From positions 1 through 64,000 of the IMG/VR virus record IMGVR_UViG_3300028920_000072: a DNA stretch of 64,000 nucleotides; one strand, written 5' to 3'. The DNA comes from a virus. The stretch's first letter is position 1; every line of letters begins with the position of its first letter. Under the pieces are notes generated by a model. It was given only the letters and a program-made list of their open reading frames with translations, had not been told where the DNA came from and did no database searches. This document shows positions 32,313 to 40,144 of the stretch, one piece after another. Made by a program: the position numbers and the translations under genes.

Positions 32313-32338
32313 AAGGGTATCATATTACTGATACCCTT
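32313..32338 (-). terminator. Hairpin downstream of the last minus-strand gene
   Basis: A perfect 10-base stem (AAGGGTATCA/TGATACCCTT) with a 6-base loop lies 42 bases past the stop of the 32380 gene. The trailing sequence on the minus strand is TTATTTAATT, so it is a weak terminator or an RNA 3'-end stabilizer. The rest of 32127-32379 is AT-rich spacer. Confidence 0.6.
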
Positions 32339-32379
32339 AAATGTCTTTAAATCGCTTTAAAATAGTTATTAGAGCCAAT

Positions 32380-32595
32380 TTAACTTTTATATTTATCTAT
32401 GTCTATTTCCGACATTATTCTTTTTTCAATTTCTTCGTATCTTTCTATAGGCACTAATGATAGTTTTGCTAATATTTCCATTAGCAAGTTTTTTTCATCT
32501 ATAGTTTCATCTTCTTTCAAAGTAGCTTTAAAGATATTCATTATATGATATGCTATAAATTGTACTTGAAATTGTTCTAACATGTTTTCTCTCAT
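32380..32595 (-). CDS. Small acidic helical protein, unknown
   Basis: A 71-residue, largely helical protein (MRENMLEQFQVQFIAYHIMNIF at the start, then KNLLMEILAKLSLVPIERYEEI). It is the last gene of the minus-strand block, ahead of two minus-facing hairpins. An A-rich leader (GATAAAAAAACA) precedes the ATG. No motif or family is recognised. Confidence 0.5.
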   Translation of the reverse strand: MRENMLEQFQVQFIAYHIMNIFKATLKEDETIDEKNLLMEILAKLSLVPIERYEEIEKRIMSEIDIDKYKS

Positions 32596-32652
32596 TGTTT
32601 TTTTATCGTTTTTTTAAAACGACATACCTTTATTTATATTTGGAATTAAAAA

Positions 32653-32676
32653 GGGGGCTAATCAACTCTAGCCCCC
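32653..32676 (-). terminator. Terminator overlapping the 3' end of a coding region
   Basis: A perfect 8-base stem (GGGGGCTA/TAGCCCCC) with an 8-base loop and TTTTTAA after it on the minus strand. The last codons and the TAG stop of the gene at 32658-33161 lie inside the hairpin, so termination occurs as translation ends. Confidence 0.8.
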
Positions 32677-33161
32677 ATATCATAAATTTCATAATTTAAA
32701 TCAAACCTGTCAAATAATTCATCAATTCTGCTCCAATTGATATCATATTCTAACTTGACTTGTTTATCATTTTTCTTTTTGTTTATTTTATATAATATGC
32801 AATGCATGTCTGAGCCTTCTTCTTGTTCCCAAAATTGTAACAATCGTTTCTTATATTCATCAGTTAAAGTTGAATATAAGCCTGCCATTGAACTAAAAAA
32901 ATCTTCTTCTTGTTCTTTTGGGGTTTCAAAAACATATATAACATGATTATTGTGAATGTATACTTCTTTCCATCCACCTATTTCCTCTTCTTCATAAAAA
33001 ACAACTAGTATCATGTTATCATATTCTGGCTTATTAAAATCTGCAATATAAGCATTTATAAAATTATCTGTTAAAATGTCTTTATATGTTTTGTCATCAC
33101 TTAATACCATAGGCAAAATAAACTTTGTTGTATTGTTTTTATTTAGCAATATTGGATTCAT
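32658..33161 (-). CDS. Unknown 167-aa acidic protein
   Basis: The product has alternating short strands and helices (YDNMILVVFYEEEEIGGWKEVYIHNNHVIYVF), an acidic composition and no signal or membrane segment. It lies next to the PD-(D/E)XK nuclease, 5 bases after its stop, so it is probably co-transcribed with the nuclease and primase genes. No family is recognised. Confidence 0.5.
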   Translation of the reverse strand: MNPILLNKNNTTKFILPMVLSDDKTYKDILTDNFINAYIADFNKPEYDNMILVVFYEEEEIGGWKEVYIHNNHVIYVFETPKEQEEDFFSSMAGLYSTLTDEYKKRLLQFWEQEEGSDMHCILYKINKKKNDKQVKLEYDINWSRIDELFDRFDLNYEIYDMGARVD

Positions 33162-33166
33162 GTGAT

Positions 33167-34144
33167 TTATATTAATTCTATTCCTTCACCTTCATAATAT
33201 AAACGAGAATGTTCCCATTCATTATTATCAAAATGCCATTTTAATTCATTCATTAACTTCTCTATTTCCTCTAGTCCTTCAAGTAATCGTCTTTCCGACA
33301 TTTTAAATACTTTTGTTTCTGGAATTTCTTTTGTACTTGTTGCTACTATGAATGTCTCTTTTTCATATTCGTCAATATCGAGGTTTAGTTCATTTTTAAA
33401 ATACCAACCTACAGCTATCCAATAAAAAGCTAGTTGACGATTATACTTATATTCTATGGCTTTGTCTGCGAACTCTGATAAGTGACTAGATGTTTTCAAA
33501 TCTACTAGAATTACTTTTTTTTCTTCATGGTTAATTATAATCCTATCAACCATTGATTTACATGGTATACCATTTTTATAAACCCAATAAATAGGCAATT
33601 CGTTTTTAATGTATAATTTATCTGAGTTTCCAAATGTTGCATTTGTTTCATTATACATTAATTCTCTTGCTTTTTTGTGGGTTAATAAACTATGTTTGAT
33701 GTTATTGTAATCATTTAATACTTTTGTTGGTAGTATTTTAGTATACTTATGTGAAAGTTTTAAATATTTTATATAATCTTCGAAATCTTTTACTAATTTT
33801 TTAGCTTTTTCTAGTATAATTTCATCATTTTCTTTAGTAGAGTATGCAGATTTATACGCTTTTATAAGTTTTTCATCTTTTTTTCCTTTCCTTAATCTAG
33901 AAAAAGTCTCACAAAATGCTTTTTGTTGACTACTTTTAGGTTGTGGATAATCCATAAAGATGTATTGTTTATCAAATTCTTCAGGTTCAAGTATATACAT
34001 ATGTATTTCTTGACCTTTTTCAAAATAAGAAGGTATAATTTCTTCAATTTCTTTGTCTAACATTAGTTTAAAGTATTTGGGAGATACTTGAAACCACGAC
34101 AAAGAGGAATTACTTACCTTTTTTTCTTTGTAGTAATCCTTCAT
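33167..34144 (-). CDS. PD-(D/E)XK exonuclease, RecB/exonuclease VIII-like
   Basis: A 325-residue nuclease of the phage RecE/Exo8 type that should resect double-stranded DNA ends in phage recombination or repair. Motifs: EKGQEIHMYIL (His of motif preceding the core), CKSMVDRIII (Asp of motif II), VDLKTS (D-x-K, motif III) and YNRQLAFYW (QxxxY). The N-terminal part NSSLSWFQVSPKYFK is typical of this family. It overlaps the neighbouring nuclease gene by 35 bases and sits with the Sak4-like ATPase and SSB, a frequent phage recombination set. Confidence 0.8.
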   Translation of the reverse strand: MKDYYKEKKVSNSSLSWFQVSPKYFKLMLDKEIEEIIPSYFEKGQEIHMYILEPEEFDKQYIFMDYPQPKSSQQKAFCETFSRLRKGKKDEKLIKAYKSAYSTKENDEIILEKAKKLVKDFEDYIKYLKLSHKYTKILPTKVLNDYNNIKHSLLTHKKARELMYNETNATFGNSDKLYIKNELPIYWVYKNGIPCKSMVDRIIINHEEKKVILVDLKTSSHLSEFADKAIEYKYNRQLAFYWIAVGWYFKNELNLDIDEYEKETFIVATSTKEIPETKVFKMSERRLLEGLEEIEKLMNELKWHFDNNEWEHSRLYYEGEGIELI

Positions 34145-34616
34145 TTTTACTTTTTATTATTTCAATTACTTCATCTACTTGTTTCTGATTTCTAGGCATG
34201 TATAAATCTAACAATAGATCATTTCTATATATATAATATTTAAATAATTTCCATCTTAAAGGAAAAGCATCGTTGGGATTTCCTTTAGTTTCTATTATCC
34301 ATCCTATTATTTCAGGATTAAATGCATATGTACCTACAAAATCAGGAGTGTAATTTATGCTTCTTATTAAGGGACGTTGTAAACCAAACGTTCTTACTCC
34401 TTTTCTTTTAAATAATTCATAACTATCGTTTTCAAATGTAAACGACGGCATTAGTTCAAATTTATTTTCTTCATATTGGAATAAAAGTTTAGCTTCTTTT
34501 AATTTTTTATAACAATATAGTTCAAGTTTACTTTTAAATTGTATTCCATTATATTTAAGAGGAGTAGCGTTACGAACTTTCTTGTTTTTCTTCTTTATTT
34601 TCCTCTTGTATTGCAT
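34110..34616 (-). CDS. DUF1064-like PD-(D/E)XK endonuclease
   Basis: A 168-residue basic protein with KYNGIQFKSKLELYCYKKLKEA (the F-x-S-K-x-E motif that starts this nuclease fold), YTPDFVGTY (Asp) and GWIIETKGNPND (E-x-K). The spacing matches DUF1064/T7 endonuclease I-like enzymes that cut branched or replicating DNA. It overlaps the genes on both sides (47 and 35 bases). Holliday-junction or junction cleavage is a plausible substrate assignment, not shown by the sequence. Confidence 0.65.
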   Translation of the reverse strand: MQYKRKIKKKNKKVRNATPLKYNGIQFKSKLELYCYKKLKEAKLLFQYEENKFELMPSFTFENDSYELFKRKGVRTFGLQRPLIRSINYTPDFVGTYAFNPEIIGWIIETKGNPNDAFPLRWKLFKYYIYRNDLLLDLYMPRNQKQVDEVIEIIKSKNEGLLQRKKGK

Positions 34617-34902
34617 AATATAATATTGCTAGATAGTTTATAGCATCCGATATAGTATCATAGATGCTTTCATCTTTCACATTAGCATCTTGTTCTATAA
34701 GATTACTAATCCTAGTTATCTTATCCATAATTCTAACTAAGATACCTTGTGACATTTTTATTTTAGCTAAGTTGGCTGATAATTCAAAATTTCTAAGACC
34801 AAACTTATGATCTTTACCTGAATAATCAGCATTTTTAACTTTCATTGTTTCAATCGAATTTCTATATAGTTCAATTGTATTTTCAATCAAATTCATTTTC
34901 AT
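34570..34902 (-). CDS. Nmad1/DUF1599-like nucleotide-associated protein
   Basis: A 110-residue all-helical protein with KNADYSGKDHKFGLRNFELSA, ILVRIMDKITRISNLIEQ and ESIYDTISDAINYLAILYYA. This KxxDY...RxxDKxxRxxNL...ESIxDTxxDxxNY pattern is that of the Nmad1 (DUF1599) family, which is related to MazG-type NTP pyrophosphohydrolases and found beside nucleotide modification genes in phages. Its role may be nucleotide-pool sanitation. It sits between the primase and a nuclease in the replication block. Confidence 0.65.
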   Translation of the reverse strand: MKMNLIENTIELYRNSIETMKVKNADYSGKDHKFGLRNFELSANLAKIKMSQGILVRIMDKITRISNLIEQDANVKDESIYDTISDAINYLAILYYAIQEENKEEKQESS

Positions 34903-34903
34903 T

Positions 34904-35905
34904 TTATTTTAAAACCTCTTCTTTGAACAATTCTTTTAATAATTCAATTGTCTTCTCTTTACTCATCTCTTTACGAAAGTCACTTATATCTTTTACTTTG
35001 TATATTTCAAGATAATGTTTTGGTATAAATACTGATTTAAGATTATATCGTTTAGATAGTTTTTTTGCACCTTCAACGCCACCATCATCGTAGTCAAAGA
35101 ATATTACGATTTTTTTGAATCTTTGTTTCAAATTATCCATTATTTTTTTAGGTATGGTAGATTGTTCACTTTGTGGTGCTACTGAAGTATAACCTAATGA
35201 ATGTAGGGTCATTACATCTTTTAGAGATTTAGTTATTATAAGTAAATCACCAGAGTCTGGTAATTGTTCTAATCCTTGTAAATCATAAGAACTACAATTG
35301 TTTCTCCATTTGTTTTTTCTTACTTTAGCATATGGTCTATAGATTTTAAACTTATCATATATTTTATATGCATATATAGGATTATCTTTATTATAAGTAA
35401 ATCCAGATGGTTCTCCATTTACCCAAAAGGTTTGTATTGGAAAGACGTTAAAATACTTTAGTATTTCCCTATCTATTCCATATTGTTCCCAATACTCATC
35501 ATCAGCTTTAGTGAAGTATTTACGAGTTATTCCTATTATAGTGCTTGGTATAGATACTCTTTCTGCTGGTTTAATAGATTTAATTTTAGGCTTTAGTTCT
35601 TTACCTGCTATAATATCTTCCCATACTTTCTCTAATGCTTTATTAAACTTTAGATCAAATAATTTTTGTACAAAGGTTATTACATTGCCTGCTTCACCTG
35701 TTGCAAAATCTTTCCATAATAAGTTGCCTACTTTATTTCTGAATATACTCCAAGATGGATGTTTATCAGTTCTAAATGGAGATGACATTGGTTTGTTAAC
35801 TTTTAAATTGTAACCTAAGTAATGACTATATATTTGATATTCATCAACATATTTTAAAATTTTCTCATAAGTTACTTCGTCTGTTACTTTGGTTGTATCG
35901 TACAT
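34904..35905 (-). CDS. DnaG-type DNA primase
   Basis: A 333-residue primase expected to lay RNA primers for phage replication. The frame is open further upstream, but I use the ATG at 35905 because the longer version runs through a structured RNA stem at 35920-35982 and would add a nonconserved leader (MTRNATPSPFIF). The N-terminal part (SPFRTDKHPSWSIF and DFATGEAGNVITFVQ) resembles the CHC2-type zinc-binding domain fold but lacks its cysteines. The TOPRIM core is visible as LLIITKSLKDVMTLHSLGY and VIFFDYDDGGVEGAKKL (DxD). The usual TOPRIM glutamate is replaced by TKS. It sits beside SSB, helicase and polymerase genes. Confidence 0.75.
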   Translation of the reverse strand: MYDTTKVTDEVTYEKILKYVDEYQIYSHYLGYNLKVNKPMSSPFRTDKHPSWSIFRNKVGNLLWKDFATGEAGNVITFVQKLFDLKFNKALEKVWEDIIAGKELKPKIKSIKPAERVSIPSTIIGITRKYFTKADDEYWEQYGIDREILKYFNVFPIQTFWVNGEPSGFTYNKDNPIYAYKIYDKFKIYRPYAKVRKNKWRNNCSSYDLQGLEQLPDSGDLLIITKSLKDVMTLHSLGYTSVAPQSEQSTIPKKIMDNLKQRFKKIVIFFDYDDGGVEGAKKLSKRYNLKSVFIPKHYLEIYKVKDISDFRKEMSKEKTIELLKELFKEEVLK

Positions 35906-35919
35906 AATTATAAATATAA

Positions 35920-35982
35920 AAGGGCTCGGTGTCGCATTGCGTGTCATTTCACGAACTTACGTTCCCTGTCTACCAAGCCCTT
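35920..35982 (-). ncRNA. Structured RNA element before the primase gene
   Basis: A 10-base closing stem (35920-35929 with 35973-35982) has one G-U pair that forms only in the minus-strand transcript. Inside are hairpins GAAC-GTAA-GTTC (a GNRA-type loop) and CGTG/CACG, plus CGC-AAT-GCG, giving a multi-branched element of about 63 bases. It lies between the SSB stop and the primase ATG, in a strand with no open reading need for it. It could be a terminator, a leader regulating the primase, or a processing site. Confidence 0.55.
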
Positions 35983-35991
35983 GATTATATA

Positions 35992-36588
35992 TTAGAATGG
36001 CAGTCCTTCAGTACCGCCTGTTGTTTCTGATTGTGTATCATTACTTTCTGTCCCTGCAAAAGGATTGGACTCAACCTTAGGTTCGTTATCTACCCTATCT
36101 CTTTTCATCTTATCTATGGATATGATTTCAAGTTTGGACTTTTCCTTAGGTACATCCATGCTTTCTATAAAAGGAACATAATTTGGTAATGATGTATAAT
36201 TGTTGTTCGAATAAACAACTTTAATTCTGACTAACTTGTTGTTAAATTTATCATCTAAAAGCTTTATAGTATTTTCACAAAATGATTTAAAATCTTCTGC
36301 TTTAAATACATATGCTTCTTCTGGTATAAATTTTGTTACTATATGTTTTACCCTTTTCATCTGATTTGCTTTCTTATTTTTAAGTTTAACAGGATCAGGA
36401 TCTTTGGGTTCCCATTCTGTATGTGGAAGAGTTTTACCCTCTTTCTCAAAAGTAAACACCATAAATTTATTACCTTCGGTGCTTTCTTTATATTCCACAT
36501 TTGTAAGTTTTACATTTTCATGAATACCTACATCTATGAAATTTACTCCAGTTGTTTCAGAATTTATTTCTAAAGTTACATCGTACAT
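35992..36588 (-). CDS. Single-stranded DNA-binding-like protein
   Basis: A 198-residue protein with beta-rich residues 1-160 (VTLEINSETTGVNFIDVGIHENVKL, VRIKVVYSNN) and an acidic low-complexity tail ending in GGTEGLPF. The acidic C-terminus with a final Leu-Pro-Phe resembles the tip of SSB proteins that recruits replication partners. The location between the Sak4-like ATPase and primase fits the assignment. OB-fold membership is inferred from strand pattern and context. Confidence 0.6.
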   Translation of the reverse strand: MYDVTLEINSETTGVNFIDVGIHENVKLTNVEYKESTEGNKFMVFTFEKEGKTLPHTEWEPKDPDPVKLKNKKANQMKRVKHIVTKFIPEEAYVFKAEDFKSFCENTIKLLDDKFNNKLVRIKVVYSNNNYTSLPNYVPFIESMDVPKEKSKLEIISIDKMKRDRVDNEPKVESNPFAGTESNDTQSETTGGTEGLPF

Positions 36589-36606
36589 GTTTATAATACT
36601 CCTATA

Positions 36607-37272
36607 TTATTTATTACTTAATTTCTCGTTTACTTTTTTAACGAATTCTGCATAATCATTAGGTATAGTATCCATACTCATAGATTCAGGATCATCTAAA
36701 AACACTGGTGGAGTTTTCGCAGAATTATATCCATCTGAGTTTAATATTATATAATAATTACGTTTGTCATCTACAATATTCATTTCGGTGAAATGTACAA
36801 TAGTAAATTCTTTTTCCACTTTACCTTTCCATTTACCACCTGGTACATACATTCTTTTTTCCTCTGCACCACGTTCTGTTTCTACCCAATCATAATGTGC
36901 TGTTACAACAATATGTTTTGGATATTTTTTTATCATGAATAATAGTTTTCCAACTTCTTCGTTAAAATAATTCCAAATATCAAAACCTTTCTTTGTTTCA
37001 TGAGCAGTTTTGTGTAAACTATCAAAGTATGCCGATAAACTGTCTAATACAACTAACTCTATAGTATCGTCTTTTGCGTATTCGATAAGTTTCTGATAAC
37101 ATTCTTGCCAATTATTCGGAGTACTATAATGTTTAAAATTGTTAATGAAAGGCAATGGTTTATTCTCCATATTTACAAATCCAGTAGTTTCTGGATCTAA
37201 ATTTCGAAGTGCCATTGTCTTTCCTTTACCTGGCATACCAACTAATGCGAATTGGTATGGCGTTACTTTCAT
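36607..37272 (-). CDS. Sak4-like RecA-fold ATPase
   Basis: A 221-residue P-loop ATPase with Walker A GMPGKGKTMAL near the N-terminus, Walker B ELVVLDSLSAYF, and HIVVTAHYDW (a sensor-like strand). Single-domain RecA-like proteins of this size, next to SSB and nucleases in phages, are the Sak4/AAA_24 type used for single-strand annealing and recombination-dependent replication. The gene starts 20 bases below a structured RNA element. Confidence 0.75.
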   Translation of the reverse strand: MKVTPYQFALVGMPGKGKTMALRNLDPETTGFVNMENKPLPFINNFKHYSTPNNWQECYQKLIEYAKDDTIELVVLDSLSAYFDSLHKTAHETKKGFDIWNYFNEEVGKLLFMIKKYPKHIVVTAHYDWVETERGAEEKRMYVPGGKWKGKVEKEFTIVHFTEMNIVDDKRNYYIILNSDGYNSAKTPPVFLDDPESMSMDTIPNDYAEFVKKVNEKLSNK

Positions 37273-37291
37273 TATAGTTTGTTTTTTTAAA

Positions 37292-37410
37292 ATAGTACCT
37301 GGGGCAAGTAACCGCTATTGCGTTCGGGTACATTTCTGTCCACGGTGGCATTGCATATTGTCTATGGACGACGTTACAATCTTGCCCCATAGCCTCAATT
37401 TTGGTACTAT
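37292..37410 (-). ncRNA. Multi-stem structured RNA before the Sak4-like gene
   Basis: The 157-base gap holds a stack of stems: 37292-37299 with 37403-37410 (8 bp), 37301-37307 with 37382-37388 (GGGGCAA/TTGCCCC), 37308-37312 with 37373-37377, 37338-37342 with 37365-37369, and a CGC-loop-GCG hairpin at 37313-37322. The 3' side runs into a poly-T on the minus strand. The branching exceeds a simple terminator, and the element could be a regulatory leader or riboswitch-like fold. It resembles no known riboswitch class that I can name. Confidence 0.55.
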
Positions 37411-37429
37411 ATATAGTTAATTAATAAAA

Positions 37430-38149
37430 TTAACGAATTTCGAAATCGAGATATTTTCTACCTCTATAATCTTCGTTAATGAAAAGTTTAGTACCGTCAA
37501 CGATAATAAACTCATTTCCAAAAAGGTCTACGTAGATGTCATATTGATCATAACCGATTTTTACCCAGTTACGAAATATATGTACACTATCTACATTTTT
37601 CTCTTCAAGCAAAACTACTACACCTTCGGCTACGATACCACCAAGAACATGTATTAGAATTGGTTTTTCTTTCTTACTCTTTTTAGGTTTCCTTTTTGGT
37701 TTTCTTCTTTTTATTGGTTCTTCGATGCAGATACAATCAAATCTTATATCATCATCTTCATAAGATACAGTAGCAGTATTTGCTTTTGAATACTTATGTA
37801 CAAAACCTATTAGTTTCTCAAATTCCATTATACTAAATATGTTTTTAGTATGACAATATTTTCTCTCGTCAAGAGAAAAAACTTCTTTTGGATCTTTGAG
37901 TATGCGGTAATCATAATTACGTCCATCTCCGAACACAATTACATCACCTTCTTTAGCTTGGCTAATATGAGGAGTTCCTCTTTTATTAACAAGTTCATTT
38001 TCAATTACTTCAACTTGAAAAAGTCCAAATAGAAGTTTGGCATACCCATTAGTAGCATCATTAAGTACCACAAATGGGTATTTTTTGCCAGATTTGTTAT
38101 TATTTGTTACTTTTTCTGTAAAGGCGCTTACGCCAAATATATTTGTCAT
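37430..38149 (-). CDS. Unknown 239-aa protein, beta-rich with a basic linker
   Basis: The sequence divides into a beta-rich N-terminal part (KYPFVVLNDATNGYAKLLFGLFQVEVIE), a strongly basic linker near the middle (RRKPKRKPKKSKKEK) and a C-terminal beta-rich part (VKIGYDQYDIYVDLFGNEFIIVDGTKLF). The linker suggests nucleic acid contact. It lies between helicase and Sak4-like ATPase genes, so a replication or recombination accessory is possible. I do not recognise a family. Confidence 0.5.
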   Translation of the reverse strand: MTNIFGVSAFTEKVTNNNKSGKKYPFVVLNDATNGYAKLLFGLFQVEVIENELVNKRGTPHISQAKEGDVIVFGDGRNYDYRILKDPKEVFSLDERKYCHTKNIFSIMEFEKLIGFVHKYSKANTATVSYEDDDIRFDCICIEEPIKRRKPKRKPKKSKKEKPILIHVLGGIVAEGVVVLLEEKNVDSVHIFRNWVKIGYDQYDIYVDLFGNEFIIVDGTKLFINEDYRGRKYLDFEIR

Positions 38150-38159
38150 ATATGTTTAT

Positions 38160-39119
38160 TTATTTTACTTCATTAATGTTTATTTCTTCTATAGAATTAT
38201 ATTTCAAATTATTATAGAAGGTGAAAATTTTAGGCTCTCCTTCCCGAACTTTTAAAAAATGCATATAAATTATATTCTCGACAGGTTTTTTGCTTGGTCC
38301 ATATCTTGATATTTGTAAAAGTTCAGGACGATGTAATACTATAACATAATCCGAAATTTGAAATATAGAATCAGAACCAAATAAATCTCTTCGCATTGGA
38401 AAATGTAACGAAGGATTATTGATTCTTTCAGAGCTTTCTATTTCTCTGTTCATTTGACTTAACTGAATAATAGTAGTTTTACCTACTTTCTTAGCTTCCA
38501 TAAATACTCTTTGTAACTCGTACAATGTTTCTCTTTCTTTTTGTCCTTGTTTGTTTTTAGTTAATAAGGTATGATCAAGGATAATAACTATCCATGTACC
38601 TTTGGGGACAAACTTTTTATGAAAATAGTCAATAGTATTTTTTATTTCATCTACTGTACCAGGGCGATCTACATAGTAGATAGGATACTTTTCGATTAGT
38701 TTCGCATGATGTTTTATTTGTTCAAATTCAGAATCCTGCATTGTTTTTATTCGATCATCACCACTGTAAAGTTCACTAGTTGTCTTTTTTAATTTGTAAC
38801 TTAATTTTCTTCCAATTTGTCTGCTACTAAGCATTTCAAAATTGAAAGATAAGACTATAAAATTTTCAGTTGGATTTAAATCAAACAAATCCGTTTCTAA
38901 ACTATTAACAAATGAAGATTTACCACTACCAGATATACCAGCAATGCTGTATATCGTACTTGGTTCTATACCACCCATACACTGACGATTAAATTTAGAC
39001 CATCTAGTTTTTAGAGATTTGACAACTCCTTTACGTCTGTTGTCAATATAATGGACTATCTCGTTAGTTGGCTCTTTTATATGTCTAAAAGGCAGTATAT
39101 TATTCGATGTCTGTTCCAT
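38160..39119 (-). CDS. DnaB-like replicative helicase (C-terminal ATPase domain)
   Basis: A 319-residue helicase core with Walker A SIAGISGSGKSSFVN, Walker B VIILDH, and the DnaB-type stretch TTIIQLSQMNREIESSER followed by DLFGSDSIFQISDYVIVLHRP. It lacks the DnaB N-terminal primase-interaction domain, so it is a short form. It would unwind the fork as a hexamer. It overlaps the upstream gene by 20 bases, which suggests a loader or partner encoded there. Confidence 0.8.
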   Translation of the reverse strand: MEQTSNNILPFRHIKEPTNEIVHYIDNRRKGVVKSLKTRWSKFNRQCMGGIEPSTIYSIAGISGSGKSSFVNSLETDLFDLNPTENFIVLSFNFEMLSSRQIGRKLSYKLKKTTSELYSGDDRIKTMQDSEFEQIKHHAKLIEKYPIYYVDRPGTVDEIKNTIDYFHKKFVPKGTWIVIILDHTLLTKNKQGQKERETLYELQRVFMEAKKVGKTTIIQLSQMNREIESSERINNPSLHFPMRRDLFGSDSIFQISDYVIVLHRPELLQISRYGPSKKPVENIIYMHFLKVREGEPKIFTFYNNLKYNSIEEININEVK

Positions 39120-39687
39120 AGCCTATAGTTTTGTCATCTGGAATGGTTACATGGTCGTCTTCGGCCATATCTGTAAATGTCGTCCAGGCTTCAGATGAGA
39201 GCCATGTAGGCATACGTTTCATAAAACGCATCGAACCATGAGATTCTCTGTATTCTATTTCTTTTTCTAGACATTTTATTATAAACCTATGTTTACTAGG
39301 ATTACCTGAGATAATGTTATTGTAAATCTTTTTGCACCTCTTACGATCCATTCTTAAATAATCATAACCACCATCTGGTCTTAAAACTTTTACAGGATAA
39401 GTTTTATAGAATTCTTCAAAAGGATCTTCTGAGAAAGATAATTCTTTTAAAAAATCCGAAGATGGTTGTATTTTGTTGACACTTACATATTCGTCTGGAG
39501 GTTCGCTTAATAGACCTATACTATACAGATATTTCCAATCTTGAAATAAAGTGAGATGTGTTTCTGTAGTTCTCAAATAATTGTTTAATTGAGAGTGTTT
39601 ATTGTCTAAAGCTAATTTTAGTATTAGATATTGGTGAGCTGTTATTCTCTTTCTTTTTAAGTATTGTAAATCAATCTCTATTATCAT
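39100..39687 (-). CDS. Replication accessory or helicase-loader-like protein
   Basis: A 195-residue protein overlapping the helicase start by 20 bases. The N-terminal third is helical (YLKRKRITAHQYLILKLALDNKHSQLNNYL, winged-helix-like), and the C-terminal part holds KRCKKIYNNIIS followed by a MPTWLSSEAWTTF tail. Such wHTH proteins with WLS/EAW tails are common among phage replisome organizers. The assignment as loader rests on position beside the helicase. Confidence 0.5.
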   Translation of the reverse strand: MIIEIDLQYLKRKRITAHQYLILKLALDNKHSQLNNYLRTTETHLTLFQDWKYLYSIGLLSEPPDEYVSVNKIQPSSDFLKELSFSEDPFEEFYKTYPVKVLRPDGGYDYLRMDRKRCKKIYNNIISGNPSKHRFIIKCLEKEIEYRESHGSMRFMKRMPTWLSSEAWTTFTDMAEDDHVTIPDDKTIGYGTDIE

Positions 39688-39734
39688 GTTGTGTTAAATT
39701 ATAGAGAGTGATTACATTTGGTAAATTTGTAGAA

Positions 39735-40139
39735 TTATTTAATTCTCACTCTTTTAATTATTGTTTTATATTTACCTTCTTTTATTTTTTTTACTTCAAC
39801 TATTTTTTTTCTAAATAGTATTTTTTTAAATGGTTGTATTTTCATAATATGATCTATTTCAACATCATATTTAAATACATCTTTAACAAATTCAGCTTTT
39901 GTTCTTTTATCTGCTTTTTTATATAATGGATACATAACATCAATTAATTCAAGAGCTAATCGTAATTCTTTGACATTTGGTCTATAACCACCTATATCAA
40001 CTTTACCATTAATTATGTGTAATTCATTATCAAAAGTTATGCATGTTATGCTTCCAAATTTATCACTTAAATTATTTATATTATTTAGAATTTCTTCTTC
40101 TAATCTTTTGCGAAGTTTTTTTGGTACTTTTTGTGACAT
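39735..40139 (-). CDS. Unknown 134-aa basic protein
   Basis: A Lys/Ile-rich protein (starting SQKVPKKLRKRLEEEILNNI, ending YKTIIKRVRIK) of mixed helix and strand. It lies 5 bases after the polymerase gene stop side in the direction of transcription and is probably co-transcribed. The stop region (39731-39746) contains a palindrome (AGAATTA..TAATTCT), possibly weakening transcription into the next gene. No family is recognised. Confidence 0.45.
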   Translation of the reverse strand: MSQKVPKKLRKRLEEEILNNINNLSDKFGSITCITFDNELHIINGKVDIGGYRPNVKELRLALELIDVMYPLYKKADKRTKAEFVKDVFKYDVEIDHIMKIQPFKKILFRKKIVEVKKIKEGKYKTIIKRVRIK

Positions 40140-40144
40140 TTAAT

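Noticed and set aside
34904-35947. Longer primase start at 35947
   Set aside because: It would translate through the structured RNA stem at 35920-35982 and adds a leader of unlike composition; the ATG at 35905 is preceded by an A/T-rich leader.
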